From NCBI GenBank assembly GCA_963785755.1, contig CAWAXG010000013.1, positions 744,001 to 808,000 on the forward strand: 64,000 nt of DNA, given 5' to 3'. A program made the position numbers and the translations under genes. Below are positions 46,641-55,759 of this stretch, piece after piece. Source of the stretch: JACCXG01 sp963785755. GTDB taxonomy: Bacteria; Acidobacteriota; Vicinamibacteria; Vicinamibacterales; 2-12-FULL-66-21. Under the pieces are notes generated by a model. That model did not search any database. It worked only from the letters and a program-made list of their open reading frames with translations, and was not told the DNA's origin. How positions within the stretch are numbered: the first letter of the stretch is position 1; each line of letters opens with the position of its first letter.

Positions 46641-47276
46641 CTATTTCGCGGCGCCCCCCTTCGGGAACTGCCCATCCGCCTTCACCTCGCGAATCTGCGC
46701 CAGGTGGCGCTCGGTGTGCGCGCCGATGAACAGCAGCCACTGATATCCATCGAGCGGACCGAGCGGAGACGGCGCGGCTTTCGCCCGCAGATCGTCCTGT
46801 GTCTTGCCGGCGTACTCGAGCGTCTTGCCGCGCCGTTCCGTGTACATGGCCACCACCTCTGCCCGGGTGCCAAGGCGCTTGGTCGGCTGAATCGGCTCCG
46901 GCGCGACCGCCTTCTTGGTCCGATCCGGCACCATTTTGAGCACCGCTTCATCCCGGCCCTCTGCGCCCTTGAGCTGTTCGGGCGTCGCGGCAGGTCCCGC
47001 CATCATTTTCTGCTGCATACCAAAGATGAACGACTCGGACAGCGTCAGGTGTTCGACGACCTCGCCGACCGACCAGCGATCCGGTCCGGGCTTGAAGGCC
47101 CATTGCGCATCCGACAGCCCCGACGCCTCGGCAATCACCTGATCACGGGTCGTGGTCAGGTACTTCACGATCCTGTCGCGCTCCTGCGCGGTCATGTCGG
47201 CCGCGTTCGGCGCGGTCGAGGCGAGCGCGATGCAGGTTGCCAACGCCAACACGCCTCGCGGGTATCGTCGGATCAC
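46641..47276 (-). CDS. DinB-like four-helix protein, exported
   Basis: 211 residues. Signal peptide (1-25, ending NAA). A DinB_2-type metal-binding four-helix bundle follows: MTAQERDRIVKYLTTTRDQV, then WSVGEVVEHLTLSES (first His), and GAHTERHLAQIREV (second and third His). Some DinB-like proteins are thiol transferases (BshA/B-type pathways, mycothiol S-transferase-like); the periplasmic version is unassigned. It is convergent with PadR and the next gene after TonB receptor 3 on the same strand, separated by a strong hairpin. Confidence 0.85.
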   Translation of the reverse strand: MIRRYPRGVLALATCIALASTAPNAADMTAQERDRIVKYLTTTRDQVIAEASGLSDAQWAFKPGPDRWSVGEVVEHLTLSESFIFGMQQKMMAGPAATPEQLKGAEGRDEAVLKMVPDRTKKAVAPEPIQPTKRLGTRAEVVAMYTERRGKTLEYAGKTQDDLRAKAAPSPLGPLDGYQWLLFIGAHTERHLAQIREVKADGQFPKGGAAK

Positions 47277-47322
47277 GATGCACCTCCAGGTGCGAACGCT
47301 CGAACAGGAGCAGATAAGAGAA

Positions 47323-47361
47323 GGGGAGCAACGACGGTCGAGCGTGACGTCGTTGCTCCCC
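47323..47361 (-). terminator. Hairpin terminator after TonB receptor 3
   Basis: Perfect 13-bp stem: GGGGAGCAACGAC (47323-47335) and GTCGTTGCTCCCC (47349-47361) with a 13-nt loop. On the minus strand TTCTCTTATCT follows. It lies 33 nt after the receptor stop codon. Confidence 0.7.
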
Positions 47362-47393
47362 CGATCAGGCCTTCAGTTGACGATCGCGAGCCG

Positions 47394-50300
47394 TTACCAG
47401 CCGAAACGGATGCCGAGCCGCATCTGACGCTCGCTGCCGTCCTGCGTGCCGGTGATCTCCGTGAAGCCGTTCAGGTTCTGGACCGTCCCGTCGGGATTGA
47501 GCCGCAGGTCGGAGACGTTCGCTCCGGGGTTGCTGAACCGCGGGCGATCCATGACGTTGAACACTTCGAACCTGATCTGCGCGTTCGCGGTGCCGCCAAA
47601 CTGGATCTGGCGGAACAGGCCGAAGTCCCAGTTCCTGACGCCGGGACCACGCAAGCTGTTGAACGCCGCGGTGCCGAACCGGACTTCGGTGACGGGCTTG
47701 AACGCGAGCGGATCGAAGGTACGAGTTGCCGCGACCGACGCCGCCGAGGATCTCGACGTCGTCCTTGACCTGATCGGCGCGCTGCGCGCTCTCCGGCGCG
47801 TTCAGCGAAGTGCCCGATGAGCTCACGCTGAACGGCAGGCCGCTGTAGAAGCTCAGGATGTTATTGACCTGCCAGTCACCGAAGATCGCTGCCATGAGGC
47901 CGCCATTCGAGAGCCAGCGTTGACCGGGCCCGAAGGGCAGCAGGTACACCGAGGTGAAGTTCAGATTGTGCGTGCGATCGAAGTTCGACAGCGCGTAGTT
48001 CAGGTGGTAGGTACTCGGGGATGCTGATCCGGGGCGCATTGTCGCTGTCGGGGACGACGCTAAACGCCTCGGACAGCGTGTAGCTCGCGCCGAACTGGAA
48101 CCCGTTCCTGAACCGCCGATCGAGCCGCAGCTGCATCGAGTCGTATTCGCTGTCGCCGACCGCCGTGATCAGCCGCGTCTGGCCGGTGCGGCCGAACTTC
48201 TGATTCAATTGCCGTCCGGCCTGCCCGCCGCCGATGGGAGACCAGTTCAGCTCCTTGAAGCCGAGCTGATCCTTCTGACGGGTCGCGACGTACGCGGCCT
48301 CGGCGACGAACCCCCACGACAGCTCGCGCTGGAACGCCGCGTTCCACGATTGAATCACGCCGCGGTCGAACTTGTCCGGCAGCGTGAACACGGTGACCGG
48401 ACTCGGCACGGGAATCACCCCGTTCCCGAGGTCGACGTTTGGAATCGCCGGAATGCCGTCGGCGGTCCGGCCGGTGTAGCCGAATGAATCGGGTGCGTCG
48501 ACGATCAGGTTCAACACCGCCGGATGATTCGTGCGCAGCGGCCGCGCCAGCGAGTACGGGTCATTGGTGATGCCGAAGCCCGCCCGGACCACGCTCTTCG
48601 GCGTGATGCGGTAGGTGGCCCCGACCCGCGGCGCGAACATCGTCTTGCTCACCTCGACACCAAGGTCCTCGGGCACAGACCCCACGCCGCCGATCATCAT
48701 CAGGTTGGTGTCGACGTCGTAGCGCTCGAGGCCGCGGCTGGCGCGCGTCGGCACCGGGAAGTACTCCCAGCGCGTGCCGTACCAGATCGTCAGCTTCGAC
48801 GATGCCTGCCACTGATCGCGCACATAGAGGCTGTACTGCCAGTTGCGCGTCGTGTACGGCTCGACCAGCCCCAATCTGCCGACGCGATCCGGATAGCCGA
48901 GCAGGAAGGAGGCGAACGCATTGTAGAAGTTGTTGGTCGGCCCGCCGCGGAGCGAGGTCGTGCCCGCCTGGTAGCGGAAGCCGCCGCGCGCGCCGAGACT
49001 GTCGCCGCCGCTGATTTCCGGCTGCGTGTGATTGAGCGCCTGATAGTAGATGTCCGTGCCGAACCGGACGTTGTGGGTGCCCTTCGTCCAGTTCATGTTG
49101 AACACCATCTGATACTGATCGTCGCTGCGGTAGTACGGCATGAACGTGTCGGTGGTGCCGATGTCCCCGTAGGTGGCGAGATCGAACAGCGGCGTGCCGC
49201 CTTCATACGAGTGCACGCCGTTCGTGCCGGGCAGGCCGAGCACGTCGAGCCCCTTGTTCTCGCCGATGTCGGACTGGGCAACGCCGGTGTTCATCCGCAC
49301 GAAGCCGACGTGCGCATCCATCAGCACCGTCGGCGTCAGGGTGTAGGTGAAGCCGCCCGAGACGTTGTAGGTATTGCCCTCGCCAACGCCGGGGTTGCTG
49401 CTGCCGAGCGGCTGCCCCTGCAGCTCGTGGCCGAAGTTGGTGCCGTTCTCGGTGTAGAAGTCGAGCACGCTGAAACGGCCGAAGAAGTTCAGGCTCGGCG
49501 TCGCGTTCCAGTTCACCTTGGTGTCGAGCGTGTTGCGATTGAGGACGAACGGCGCCTGAACGAAGATAGTTGTTGGTCTCCCCCGCCAGGTTCGGCATCG
49601 GCAGCAGCGCCGAGCAGGCGGCGCGCGGTCGGGTCGAAGCGATCCTGCGGGATGATGTTGTTCTCGAACGCCGTGCGGCCGGTGCCGTTGATGCTCCCCG
49701 TCGCCGGGTCGTAGATCGGCAGCGACGACGCCCGCAAATCGCCGTTGCGGACGGCGGCGGTGGGAACGGAGAGCGTCCGGTTCAATTCCGATTTGTCGCG
49801 CGTCCCCTCGTAGCTCGCAAAATAGAAGAACTTGTTCCGCACCACAGGACCGCCGACCGTTCCGCCGAACTGGTTGTAGTTGAATTCTCCCTTCGGCGTT
49901 CCGGCCGGGGCGAAATAGTTGCGCGTGCGCAGCTGCTCGTTGGTGTGGAACTCGAACGCCGAGCCGTGGAGATTGTTGGTGCCGCTCTTGATCTGCACGT
50001 TGATCGCGGAGCCGCCGGCGAGCCCCTGCTCGGCATCGAAGCTGCTGGTCACGACGTTCACCGCTTCGAGCGACTCGAGCGCCGGCACGTAGGCCGCGAC
50101 GTGCGGCAGCCAGATGTTGGTCGTGCTGACACCGTCGATGCGGATGTTGTTCGAGCTCCGGCTCGCGCCGTTGACGTTGAACACGAGCGCGCGCGACGGA
50201 TTCGACGGCACGGAGTGCGCTTCCGCGGGAGGCGTGAAGCCCGGCAGCACGCGGAACAGATACTGGTAGTTCCGGTTGACGGACACCGGCAGGTTGACGA

Positions 50301-50772
50301 GCTCCTCCGCTTTCAGTTCCGACCGCACCTCGGCGCGATCGGTCTGCAGCAGCGGACGCTCGCCGGACACGGTCACCGACTCGGTGAGCGCGCCGACCTG
50401 CAGCGCCGCATCGGCGCGCGAGATGTTGTTCAGCGTGACCGGGATATCCGAACGGGTGAAGGTTCTGAAGCCGGAGAGCTGCACCGTCACCGTATAGGTG
50501 CCAGGCTGCACGGTCGCAAATCGATACGCGCCCGTGGCGTCGGTCACCGCGTCGCGCGTCGTCCCGGTATCGCGGTTCGTAATCGTCACGGTCGCCCCAG
50601 GCACTGCTGCACCAGTCTCATCGGTCACGTTACCGACCAGAGACCCATACAGCACCTGGGCGATCACCACTGCGGGTACGCACAACGCAGCCAGCGCTAG
50701 TGCCGCGATAATCGCGGCCGAGGCCGCGCGCGACGGAAGGAACGGGAACAGCCGCCGACCCGAGCTCTTCAT
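47394..50772 (-). CDS. TonB-dependent receptor 3, Oar-like (four frameshifts)
   Basis: About 1125 residues if joined, from the ATG at 50772 (ribosome-binding site GGAGGAGGG, about 12 nt upstream). Signal peptide ending VIAQ, carboxypeptidase-regulatory-like domain (LYGSLVGNVTDETGAAVPGA), plug with NVNGASRSSNNIRIDGVS, barrel ending QMRLGIRFGW. Frame changes occur at about 49608, 49565, 48010 and 47719. Comparison with the intact paralogue receptor 2 shows each site needs removal of exactly one base to restore aligned residues (for example NNY-F, IPEY-YH, GNSY-FDP), several after a TAY codon. They are likely sequencing or assembly errors, although decay of one duplicate is possible. Confidence 0.88.
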
Positions 50773-50849
50773 GTACACGACCCTCCTCCTCGATACTCCA
50801 CACAATCGTGGCGCGATCGATGGGTGCCTGTCATCACTGGAATGCCTGA

Positions 50850-50878
50850 ACCCTACGAAAGGACGGAGTATCTGTCAA
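50850..50878 (-). promoter_or_regulatory. Sigma70-type promoter of TonB receptor 3
   Basis: Minus strand: TTGACA (50873-50878), 17-nt spacer, TAGGGT (50850-50855), leader of about 70 nt. It has the same layout as the promoter of paralogue 2. Confidence 0.72.
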
Positions 50879-50976
50879 CCAAATAGCAGGGCTAGGAACA
50901 GACGACGTCGGAGTGCCGGACCGCCCGCGTGGACCGCTCGTCACTGCCGGCCGCACCCGGCCGTCGGAAACCGTCA

Positions 50977-52176
50977 TTATCGCCCCTGATTGAGGATCAC
51001 CCACAATCCGAGCTTGCTGGGCGCAGTCAGGTCCAGGCGGCCGTCCCCATTCAGGTCGACCACGTCGAACTGCCTCCCGAGCGCGATGTTCTCGCCCGGC
51101 GCCGCAATGGTGTGACGCGTGAACCGCAATCCGGCCGCATCCCACTTGTAGTAGTAGATCGCCGGTGGATCGGCGGCCCCCGGATCGCCGCCATTGTGGG
51201 CCCAGATACACTTGCCGGCGACCAGCTCCTCCTCCTTGTCGCCGTCGAGATCGGCCAGCGCCAGGGCATGCGCCTGGGTCCAGGACTCGTCGATCACGTG
51301 CTTCTTCCAGACCGTGGTTCCGTCCGCCCGGGGCGGCTGCTGCTCCCACCAGTACAGGCCCACGTCATGGCCGCGGCCGAAGATGATGTCCAGCCGCCCA
51401 TCCTTGTTGAGGTCTTTCACCACGAAGGGACAGCTTGGATGCGGCAGCTCGGTTTCAGGATGGAGCTTCCATGGGCCGGCAAAAGGATCCCCGGATGGCC
51501 GCTCGTACCATCCGATCTCGGTCAGGACATCCTCGCGTGAGTCGCCGTTGACGTCCCCCCAGGCGAAGCCATGGCCGCCGCCTTCGGCCCCGAGGACGAA
51601 GGGCGTCAACGCCGGCGCCCCGTCCGCGCCTCTGGTCCATCGCCAGACTTCGAGCGGCAGGTTCTTGCGATAGTTCGCTGAATGCAGCTCCGGCGTACCG
51701 TCGCCGTCGTAATCGTGCAGCGCGAACATCTCCATCGTCCCGCGGGTCTTCGAAAGCAGCCGCGCTTCCCACGCCGCATGCATCTCCCAGGGCGTGCCCT
51801 TCTCGATTGCGCTCCGCCCCGGGTTCCGGAACCACCAGATGCCGTCCTCGTTCCAGCCGCCGGCGATGACGTCGGGCCAGCCATCCTTGTCGACGTCGAG
51901 CACGTGATCGCTGTTCGCCCGCAGGTATTCCTTCGCCACGTGGTTGGGCCTGAAAGTCCGCGGCACGAAGTCCGGACCGGCAAACCAGTACGCCCCGTAC
52001 ACGATGTCAGGATGCCCGTCGCGGTTCAGATCGCCGACGGCGGTGCTCTCGTACGGATTCACGAACAGCTGGCGCTTGGTGAATCGCACCGAACCGGCCG
52101 GCGGCGATTGTGCCGACGCCGCGCCGATCGCCAGCAGCACGAGGGCGGCAATGACGGACCGGGAGGTGACCCTCAC
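50977..52176 (-). CDS. FG-GAP/VCBS-repeat secreted protein
   Basis: 399 residues from a GTG at 52176 that overlaps the stop of the upstream oxidoreductase gene (GTGA). Signal peptide (about 1-22, ending SAQ). At least seven calcium-binding FG-GAP loops of the form DxNxDGxxD: DLNRDGHPDIV, DVDKDGWPDVI, DYDGDGTPEL, DVNGDSREDVL, DLNKDGRLDII, DLDGDKEEELV, DLNGDGRLDLT. They build a beta-propeller like integrin alpha. Proteins of this type in Planctomycetota and Acidobacteriota are secreted and of unknown function, possibly lectin-like. Coupling to a Gfo/Idh/MocA oxidoreductase suggests a sugar-related role. Confidence 0.87.
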   Translation of the reverse strand: MRVTSRSVIAALVLLAIGAASAQSPPAGSVRFTKRQLFVNPYESTAVGDLNRDGHPDIVYGAYWFAGPDFVPRTFRPNHVAKEYLRANSDHVLDVDKDGWPDVIAGGWNEDGIWWFRNPGRSAIEKGTPWEMHAAWEARLLSKTRGTMEMFALHDYDGDGTPELHSANYRKNLPLEVWRWTRGADGAPALTPFVLGAEGGGHGFAWGDVNGDSREDVLTEIGWYERPSGDPFAGPWKLHPETELPHPSCPFVVKDLNKDGRLDIIFGRGHDVGLYWWEQQPPRADGTTVWKKHVIDESWTQAHALALADLDGDKEEELVAGKCIWAHNGGDPGAADPPAIYYYKWDAAGLRFTRHTIAAPGENIALGRQFDVVDLNGDGRLDLTAPSKLGLWVILNQGR

Positions 52177-53564
52177 GACATCAGCCCCCGCGGCTTCCAT
52201 GGATCCCGATAGGTACCGATCGCCAGCCGGTTGGCGTCGGCATCGGCCACCACCTGTTCGGTCGAACTGTCCCAGTGAAGCGTACGGTTCAACCGATAGG
52301 AGATGTTTCCAAGCCGCAGCGCCGTGTTCGTGTAATGCGCATCCTCGATGTCGGCGATCGGACGGTTCCGGCTCTTGACGCAGTCCAGGAAGTTGCGCAC
52401 GTGCGGCAGGTGCTGAACCGAACTGTCCGAGACTTCCGGAGGGATCTCGGTCGTGTAATAGAAGCCAGGCGCGCGGCTGTCGGTGGTCGGCGGCGGAGGC
52501 GGCTGGTTGGGCTCCTCTTGCCGCGTCGGCTGCGGCGTCAGCCTGAAGCCGCTGCGATCGACGAAAAGGGTGCCTTTGGTGCCGTGGAACTGGATTCCAT
52601 AACTGCCGAAGCGCGCAGCCCCGAGGTCGCCATTCAGGCCGTACGTGTTGTGATGAAGGATTGAATAGTGGAACAGGAACGTCGGATAGGTGAAGCTCAC
52701 CTGCAAGGTGTCCGGCAGATGTCCGATCTTGCGATGGAACTGCCCGCCGAGCGCCGCAACCCGTTCCGGCGCCTTCACCTTCATCGCCCAGAAGACGATG
52801 TCAGCGAGGTGCGATCCCCATTCGAGCAGGTTGCCGCCCCAGAAGTCCCAGTAGCCGCGCCGGCCGACGTTCATTACTTCTTCATAGGAAAGGTTCGGTG
52901 CCGGCCCGAGCCAGAGATCCCAGTCCATCCCGGCGGGCGGCCCGCCTTTTACAGGTGCCGCCGGCGTGGATCGCGGCGAGTGATGCCAGCACGTGGCGTA
53001 GTGAATGTCGCCGATGCGACCGTCCTGGACGTATCTGACGACCCGCTGAAAATGCGCGCCCGAGCGCTGCTGAGTGCCAACCTGGACGACGCGGTTGCCG
53101 CGGCGCGCGGCGTCGACCATCAGCCGGCCGTCACGGATGTGATGGGCGCACGGCTTCTCGACGTAGACGTCCTTGCCGGCGTCGCAGGCATCGATGGCCA
53201 TGATCGCGTGCCAGTGCTCCGGCGTGGTGATCACGACCGCGTCGATGTCCCGATCGTCGAGCAGCCGGCGGTAGTCTCGATACCGTGTCGGCTTTCCTCC
53301 CGCCAGCGTGACGGCGCGCTCCAGGTTCGACTCGAGGACGTCGCAGATGGCGGCCACCTCGACATCCCGGTTCTGCATGAAGTCGGGCAGGTTCGTGCCG
53401 TAGCCGAAGCCGCCCACCCCGATGAACCCCACGCGGATCCGATCGCTCGGAGCAGCCCTGCTTCCCTGGGTGGATTGCTGGCCGAGGCGTCCGGCAACGT
53501 CTCGGCCGCCGGGAAGGCTGACGATGCCAAGGGCGGCCCCCTTGAGCAGGTCCCTGCGTTTCAT
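52173..53564 (-). CDS. Gfo/Idh/MocA-family oxidoreductase, Tat-exported
   Basis: 463 residues. Twin-arginine-like N-terminus (MKRRDLLKGAALGIV). Rossmann NAD(P) domain: RVGFIGVGGFGYG, DVEVAAICDV, DAVVITTPEHWHA, DVYVEKPCAHHI (the EKP motif), then the alpha/beta substrate domain with WDLWLGPAP, WDFWGGNLLEWGSHLADIVFWAM and the C-terminal HVRNFLDCVKSRNRPIADIE. This subgroup is common in Planctomycetota/Acidobacteriota and acts on glycosides or keto-sugars, for example in hydrolysis with transient 3-oxidation, after export with bound cofactor. It is coupled to the FG-GAP gene by GTGA. Confidence 0.9.
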   Translation of the reverse strand: MKRRDLLKGAALGIVSLPGGRDVAGRLGQQSTQGSRAAPSDRIRVGFIGVGGFGYGTNLPDFMQNRDVEVAAICDVLESNLERAVTLAGGKPTRYRDYRRLLDDRDIDAVVITTPEHWHAIMAIDACDAGKDVYVEKPCAHHIRDGRLMVDAARRGNRVVQVGTQQRSGAHFQRVVRYVQDGRIGDIHYATCWHHSPRSTPAAPVKGGPPAGMDWDLWLGPAPNLSYEEVMNVGRRGYWDFWGGNLLEWGSHLADIVFWAMKVKAPERVAALGGQFHRKIGHLPDTLQVSFTYPTFLFHYSILHHNTYGLNGDLGAARFGSYGIQFHGTKGTLFVDRSGFRLTPQPTRQEEPNQPPPPPTTDSRAPGFYYTTEIPPEVSDSSVQHLPHVRNFLDCVKSRNRPIADIEDAHYTNTALRLGNISYRLNRTLHWDSSTEQVVADADANRLAIGTYRDPWKPRGLMS

Positions 53565-53649
53565 TCAGCGCCTCCTGTTGCAACGCCGTCGCGACGACGG
53601 CAGGTCTTGCCCGGATGAAAGGCGGAGACGAAAGAGGAAACGACACAAC

Positions 53650-53710
53650 GGGGGTCAGATGTTGTATTTCAACATTTTTCAAGAATGCCGAGATACAAGA
53701 TCTGACCCCC
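53650..53710. repeat. REP-like palindrome, GGGGGTCAGAT ends
   Basis: A 61-nt self-complementary sequence centred on 53680. GGGGGTCAGAT at 53650-53660 pairs with ATCTGACCCCC at 53700-53710, and the interior TTGTATYTCRRCATTYTT pairs on, about 25 of 31 positions. GGGGTCAGAT-type termini are found in many REP/RAYT-associated palindromes. No transposase is in the window. Confidence 0.72.
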
Positions 53711-53827
53711 ACCCGGGCTCACGCCTGTGGCGGGCACGTGGACCGGGCGGCAAGGCTTGATAGCGGATTCGAATTGCCGTGTCAAACGCTCGCGCCCGTT
53801 TCAGGTAAATCACGCGCCTGCGTGGCG

Positions 53828-54456
53828 TTACCAGGGGTCGCGGCCGAAAAGGCGGCGGTAGTCCTCGACCACATCGACGTCTCGCAGCACGCCCGGATCG
53901 TCGACCTCGAGGTTGAGAACCTGATCCCCGTACGCCCTGAGCACTTCCTTCGCCCCGATTGCCGCGTCAGCCCGCCGAAGTTCCGCGAACACCCGGGCTG
54001 CGAAGATGACGGGATGGCCGTGCCGTCCCTCATGAGTGACACGGAGGATTGGGGGACCGCTCTCGAGGAACGCGGCGAGCGTCGAGCCGATGGTTTCGGG
54101 CCGCACCATCGGGATGTCGACAGGCATGACCAGAACCCCATCGGCCCTCCGGCCTTCGGCCGCATCGATTCCGACAAGGAGCGACGACAGCTGCCCTCGC
54201 TCGGGAGAGGGGTTCTCAAGGAACTCGGCGGGCGCCCCTGCTGCGCCGACAAGGGTCCGGAGCGGGTGATCGCCAGGGCGCCCGACCACGAACACCGGAT
54301 TCGCCCCTCCGCGGCCAGGATCCGGATGGTCCGGGCGGCAAAAGTCTCCCTTTCCGGACCGGAAGTCAGCAGCGCTTTGGGCTTTCCCATCCTCCTGGAC
54401 GCCCCGGCAGCGAGGACGATTCCGGCGATGGCAATGGTGTGCACGTCGCGAAGCAT
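53828..54456 (-). CDS. MobA/MocA-like nucleotidyltransferase (one frameshift)
   Basis: About 209 residues if joined. The N-terminus AGIVLAAGASRRMGKPKALL is the LAAGxSxRMGxxK nucleotide-binding loop of the molybdenum cofactor cytidylyl/guanylyltransferases. After a missing base in a C run at 54304-54307 the reading continues as NPVFVVGRPG, then GVLVMPVDIPMVRPETI (metal-binding D-x-P motif) and GHPVIFAARVFAELRR. It would activate molybdopterin with CTP or GTP, or a sugar-1-phosphate. The whole family pattern is kept, so the shift is probably an indel error. No molybdoenzyme gene is adjacent. Confidence 0.83.
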
Positions 54457-54506
54457 CCTGCCACGGGCCGCGGGGATTTTGAGCCCCCAAAATCGCTTTC
54501 GATTTC

Positions 54507-54535
54507 TTGACTTCCCTTATGGAAGTCCCTACACT
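54507..54535 (+). promoter_or_regulatory. Sigma70-type promoter of the cold-shock gene
   Basis: TTGACT (54507-54512), 17-nt spacer, TACACT (54530-54535). Transcription would start at about 54542, well upstream of the ATG at 54727. Confidence 0.65.
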
Positions 54536-54541
54536 TGGCCC

Positions 54542-54726
54542 GGTTTCAAGCTCAGCGTGCGCCAGAGAGGCGGTGGCGCCGCTCGAGGACGGGAAAGATC
54601 GGAAGGTCGTCGGCGCTCCCCGGAGTACGTTGCGCGGGCCGCGTCCTCCGCTGGCCCCTCCTCCAGCCTCGAGCTTGAACGACCTTCAGGATGTTCCTGG
54701 GGGGCCGTTTAATCGGAGGACACGGT
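54542..54726 (+). promoter_or_regulatory. Long 5' leader of the cold-shock gene
   Basis: About 185 nt of untranslated, GC-rich leader between the predicted start and the ATG, ending in a TCGGAGGA ribosome-binding site at 54714. It contains several possible stems (for example GGCGGTGGCGCC near 54571 and GCGCGGGCCGCG near 54633). Long structured leaders are known for csp mRNAs and act as cold-sensitive switches. That role here is inference. Confidence 0.45.
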
Positions 54727-54933
54727 ATGCCTAGCGGGACGATCGCTCGACTCTTGATCGACAAGGGCTTTGGATTTATCCGCGACGAAAGCGGAATCGA
54801 GCATTTCTTCCACCGCAGCTCGGTCAGAGGCGCCGTGTTCGAGTTGCTGCGCGAGGGACAACGCGTCGAGTTCACGCCGGAAGAGTCAGGCAAGGGTCCG
54901 CGCGCCGGCGAGGTTCGACTGATCGAAAGCTGA
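54727..54933 (+). CDS. Cold-shock-domain protein
   Basis: 68 residues, the length of CspA-type proteins. OB-fold with RNP1-like KGFGFIRD (14-21) and RNP2-like EHFFHRSSV (24-33), then FELLREGQRVEFTPEESGKG and GPRAGEV. The first strand TIARLLIDKG lacks the usual W of the KWFN motif, so it belongs to the divergent csp group. It binds single-stranded RNA/DNA and acts as an RNA chaperone. It has its own promoter and long leader, and a GC hairpin follows 18 nt after the stop. Confidence 0.9.
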   Translation: MPSGTIARLLIDKGFGFIRDESGIEHFFHRSSVRGAVFELLREGQRVEFTPEESGKGPRAGEVRLIES

Positions 54934-54950
54934 CATCCTTCGAGTCCTGT

Positions 54951-54974
54951 GGCGGGACGCCCTCACGTCCCGCC
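54951..54974. terminator. GC hairpin after the cold-shock gene
   Basis: GGCGGGACG (54951-54959), loop CCCTCA, CGTCCCGCC (54966-54974): a perfect 9-bp stem 18 nt after the stop. No T-run. This GGCGGGACG motif is also a recurrent dispersed hairpin in GC-rich bacteria, so the terminator role is tentative. Confidence 0.5.
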
Positions 54975-55002
54975 TCTCGCAGATTCCTCCCCGGTATTCC
55001 CC

Positions 55003-55647
55003 ATGAGCAGCGCCGCACCGCGGCAGCCTCTCGCCGTTCGCGCGTTACGGCTCCTCATCATTTTGATTGTCGTGGGAATGCTCCTGTTCCTGCCGTTCGC
55101 GGGACGCTTCCTCGATCACGACGATCCGCTGCAGAAGGCCGACCTCATCTTCGTGCTCGCGGGAGCGCGGGTCGAACGGTGGCTGGAAGCGGTGGATCTC
55201 TACAAGGAGGGATGGGCGCCGAAGCTCGTCATGAGCCCCGGTATGATGGACCCGGTCGAGGCGCAGCTGCGCGAGCGCGGCATCAGTTTTCCGCGCGAGG
55301 GCGATCTCGTGCGCGACGCCGTCCTGGCGCTGGGTGTGCCCGCGGACGCGATCACGGTCCTGCCCGGCGCGGTCGATAACACCGCCCAGGAAGCAGCCGC
55401 CCTTCAACGCATGCTCCCACGCGATCAGCTCCGCCGGCTGATCGTCGTGACGTCGCGATACCACACACGCCGTACCGGCTTCGCGTTCCGGCGCCAGTTC
55501 AAGAACACCGAGGTGGAGATCATCGTGCGCGGCAGCCGCTACAGCACAGTGAATCCATCACGGTGGTGGCAGCGACGACGCGAGGTCCGCTCCGTCATGT
55601 ATGAACTGCCGGCGCTGGTCGCCTATCTTGCGGGGTTGGGTGAGTAG
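55003..55647 (+). CDS. YdcF/DUF218-family membrane-anchored protein
   Basis: 214 residues from the ATG at 55003. One membrane helix (about 17-37, LLIILIVVGMLLFLPFAG), then the DUF218 domain: ADLIFVLAGARVERWLEAVDL, APKLVMSPGM, VDNTAQEAAALQRML and LIVVTSRYHTRRTGFAFRRQF. The family includes SanA and ElyC, involved in envelope integrity and vancomycin resistance, and YdcF, which binds SAM. The active face carries conserved Asp, Ser and His residues. Its stop lies 15 nt before the selenocysteine tRNA. Confidence 0.88.
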   Translation: MSSAAPRQPLAVRALRLLIILIVVGMLLFLPFAGRFLDHDDPLQKADLIFVLAGARVERWLEAVDLYKEGWAPKLVMSPGMMDPVEAQLRERGISFPREGDLVRDAVLALGVPADAITVLPGAVDNTAQEAAALQRMLPRDQLRRLIVVTSRYHTRRTGFAFRRQFKNTEVEIIVRGSRYSTVNPSRWWQRRREVRSVMYELPALVAYLAGLGE

Positions 55648-55662
55648 ACTCGCAGGACCAAC

Positions 55663-55759
55663 GGAAGCGAATGGGGCCCGGTGGCCCTCCCGGTCTTCAA
55701 AACCGGTCGCTGCCCGCGATAGCGGGCAGGCTGGGTTCGACTCCCAGGCGCTTCCGCCA
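55663..55759 (+). tRNA. selC: Selenocysteine tRNA, anticodon TCA
   Basis: 97 nt including an encoded CCA. Acceptor GGAAGCG / CGCTTCC, extended D-arm (GGGCCCGGTGGCCC), anticodon stem CCGGT / ACCGG with loop CTTCAAA (anticodon TCA at 55697-55699), a very long variable arm (CTGCCCGC-GATA-GCGGGCAG) and T-arm CTGGG-TTCGACT-CCCAG. These are the hallmarks of bacterial tRNA-Sec. The eighth acceptor pair, usually formed in bacteria, appears as A-G here. It inserts selenocysteine at UGA with SelB, so the genome should encode selA, selB, selD and at least one selenoprotein. None of them is in this window. Confidence 0.95.
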
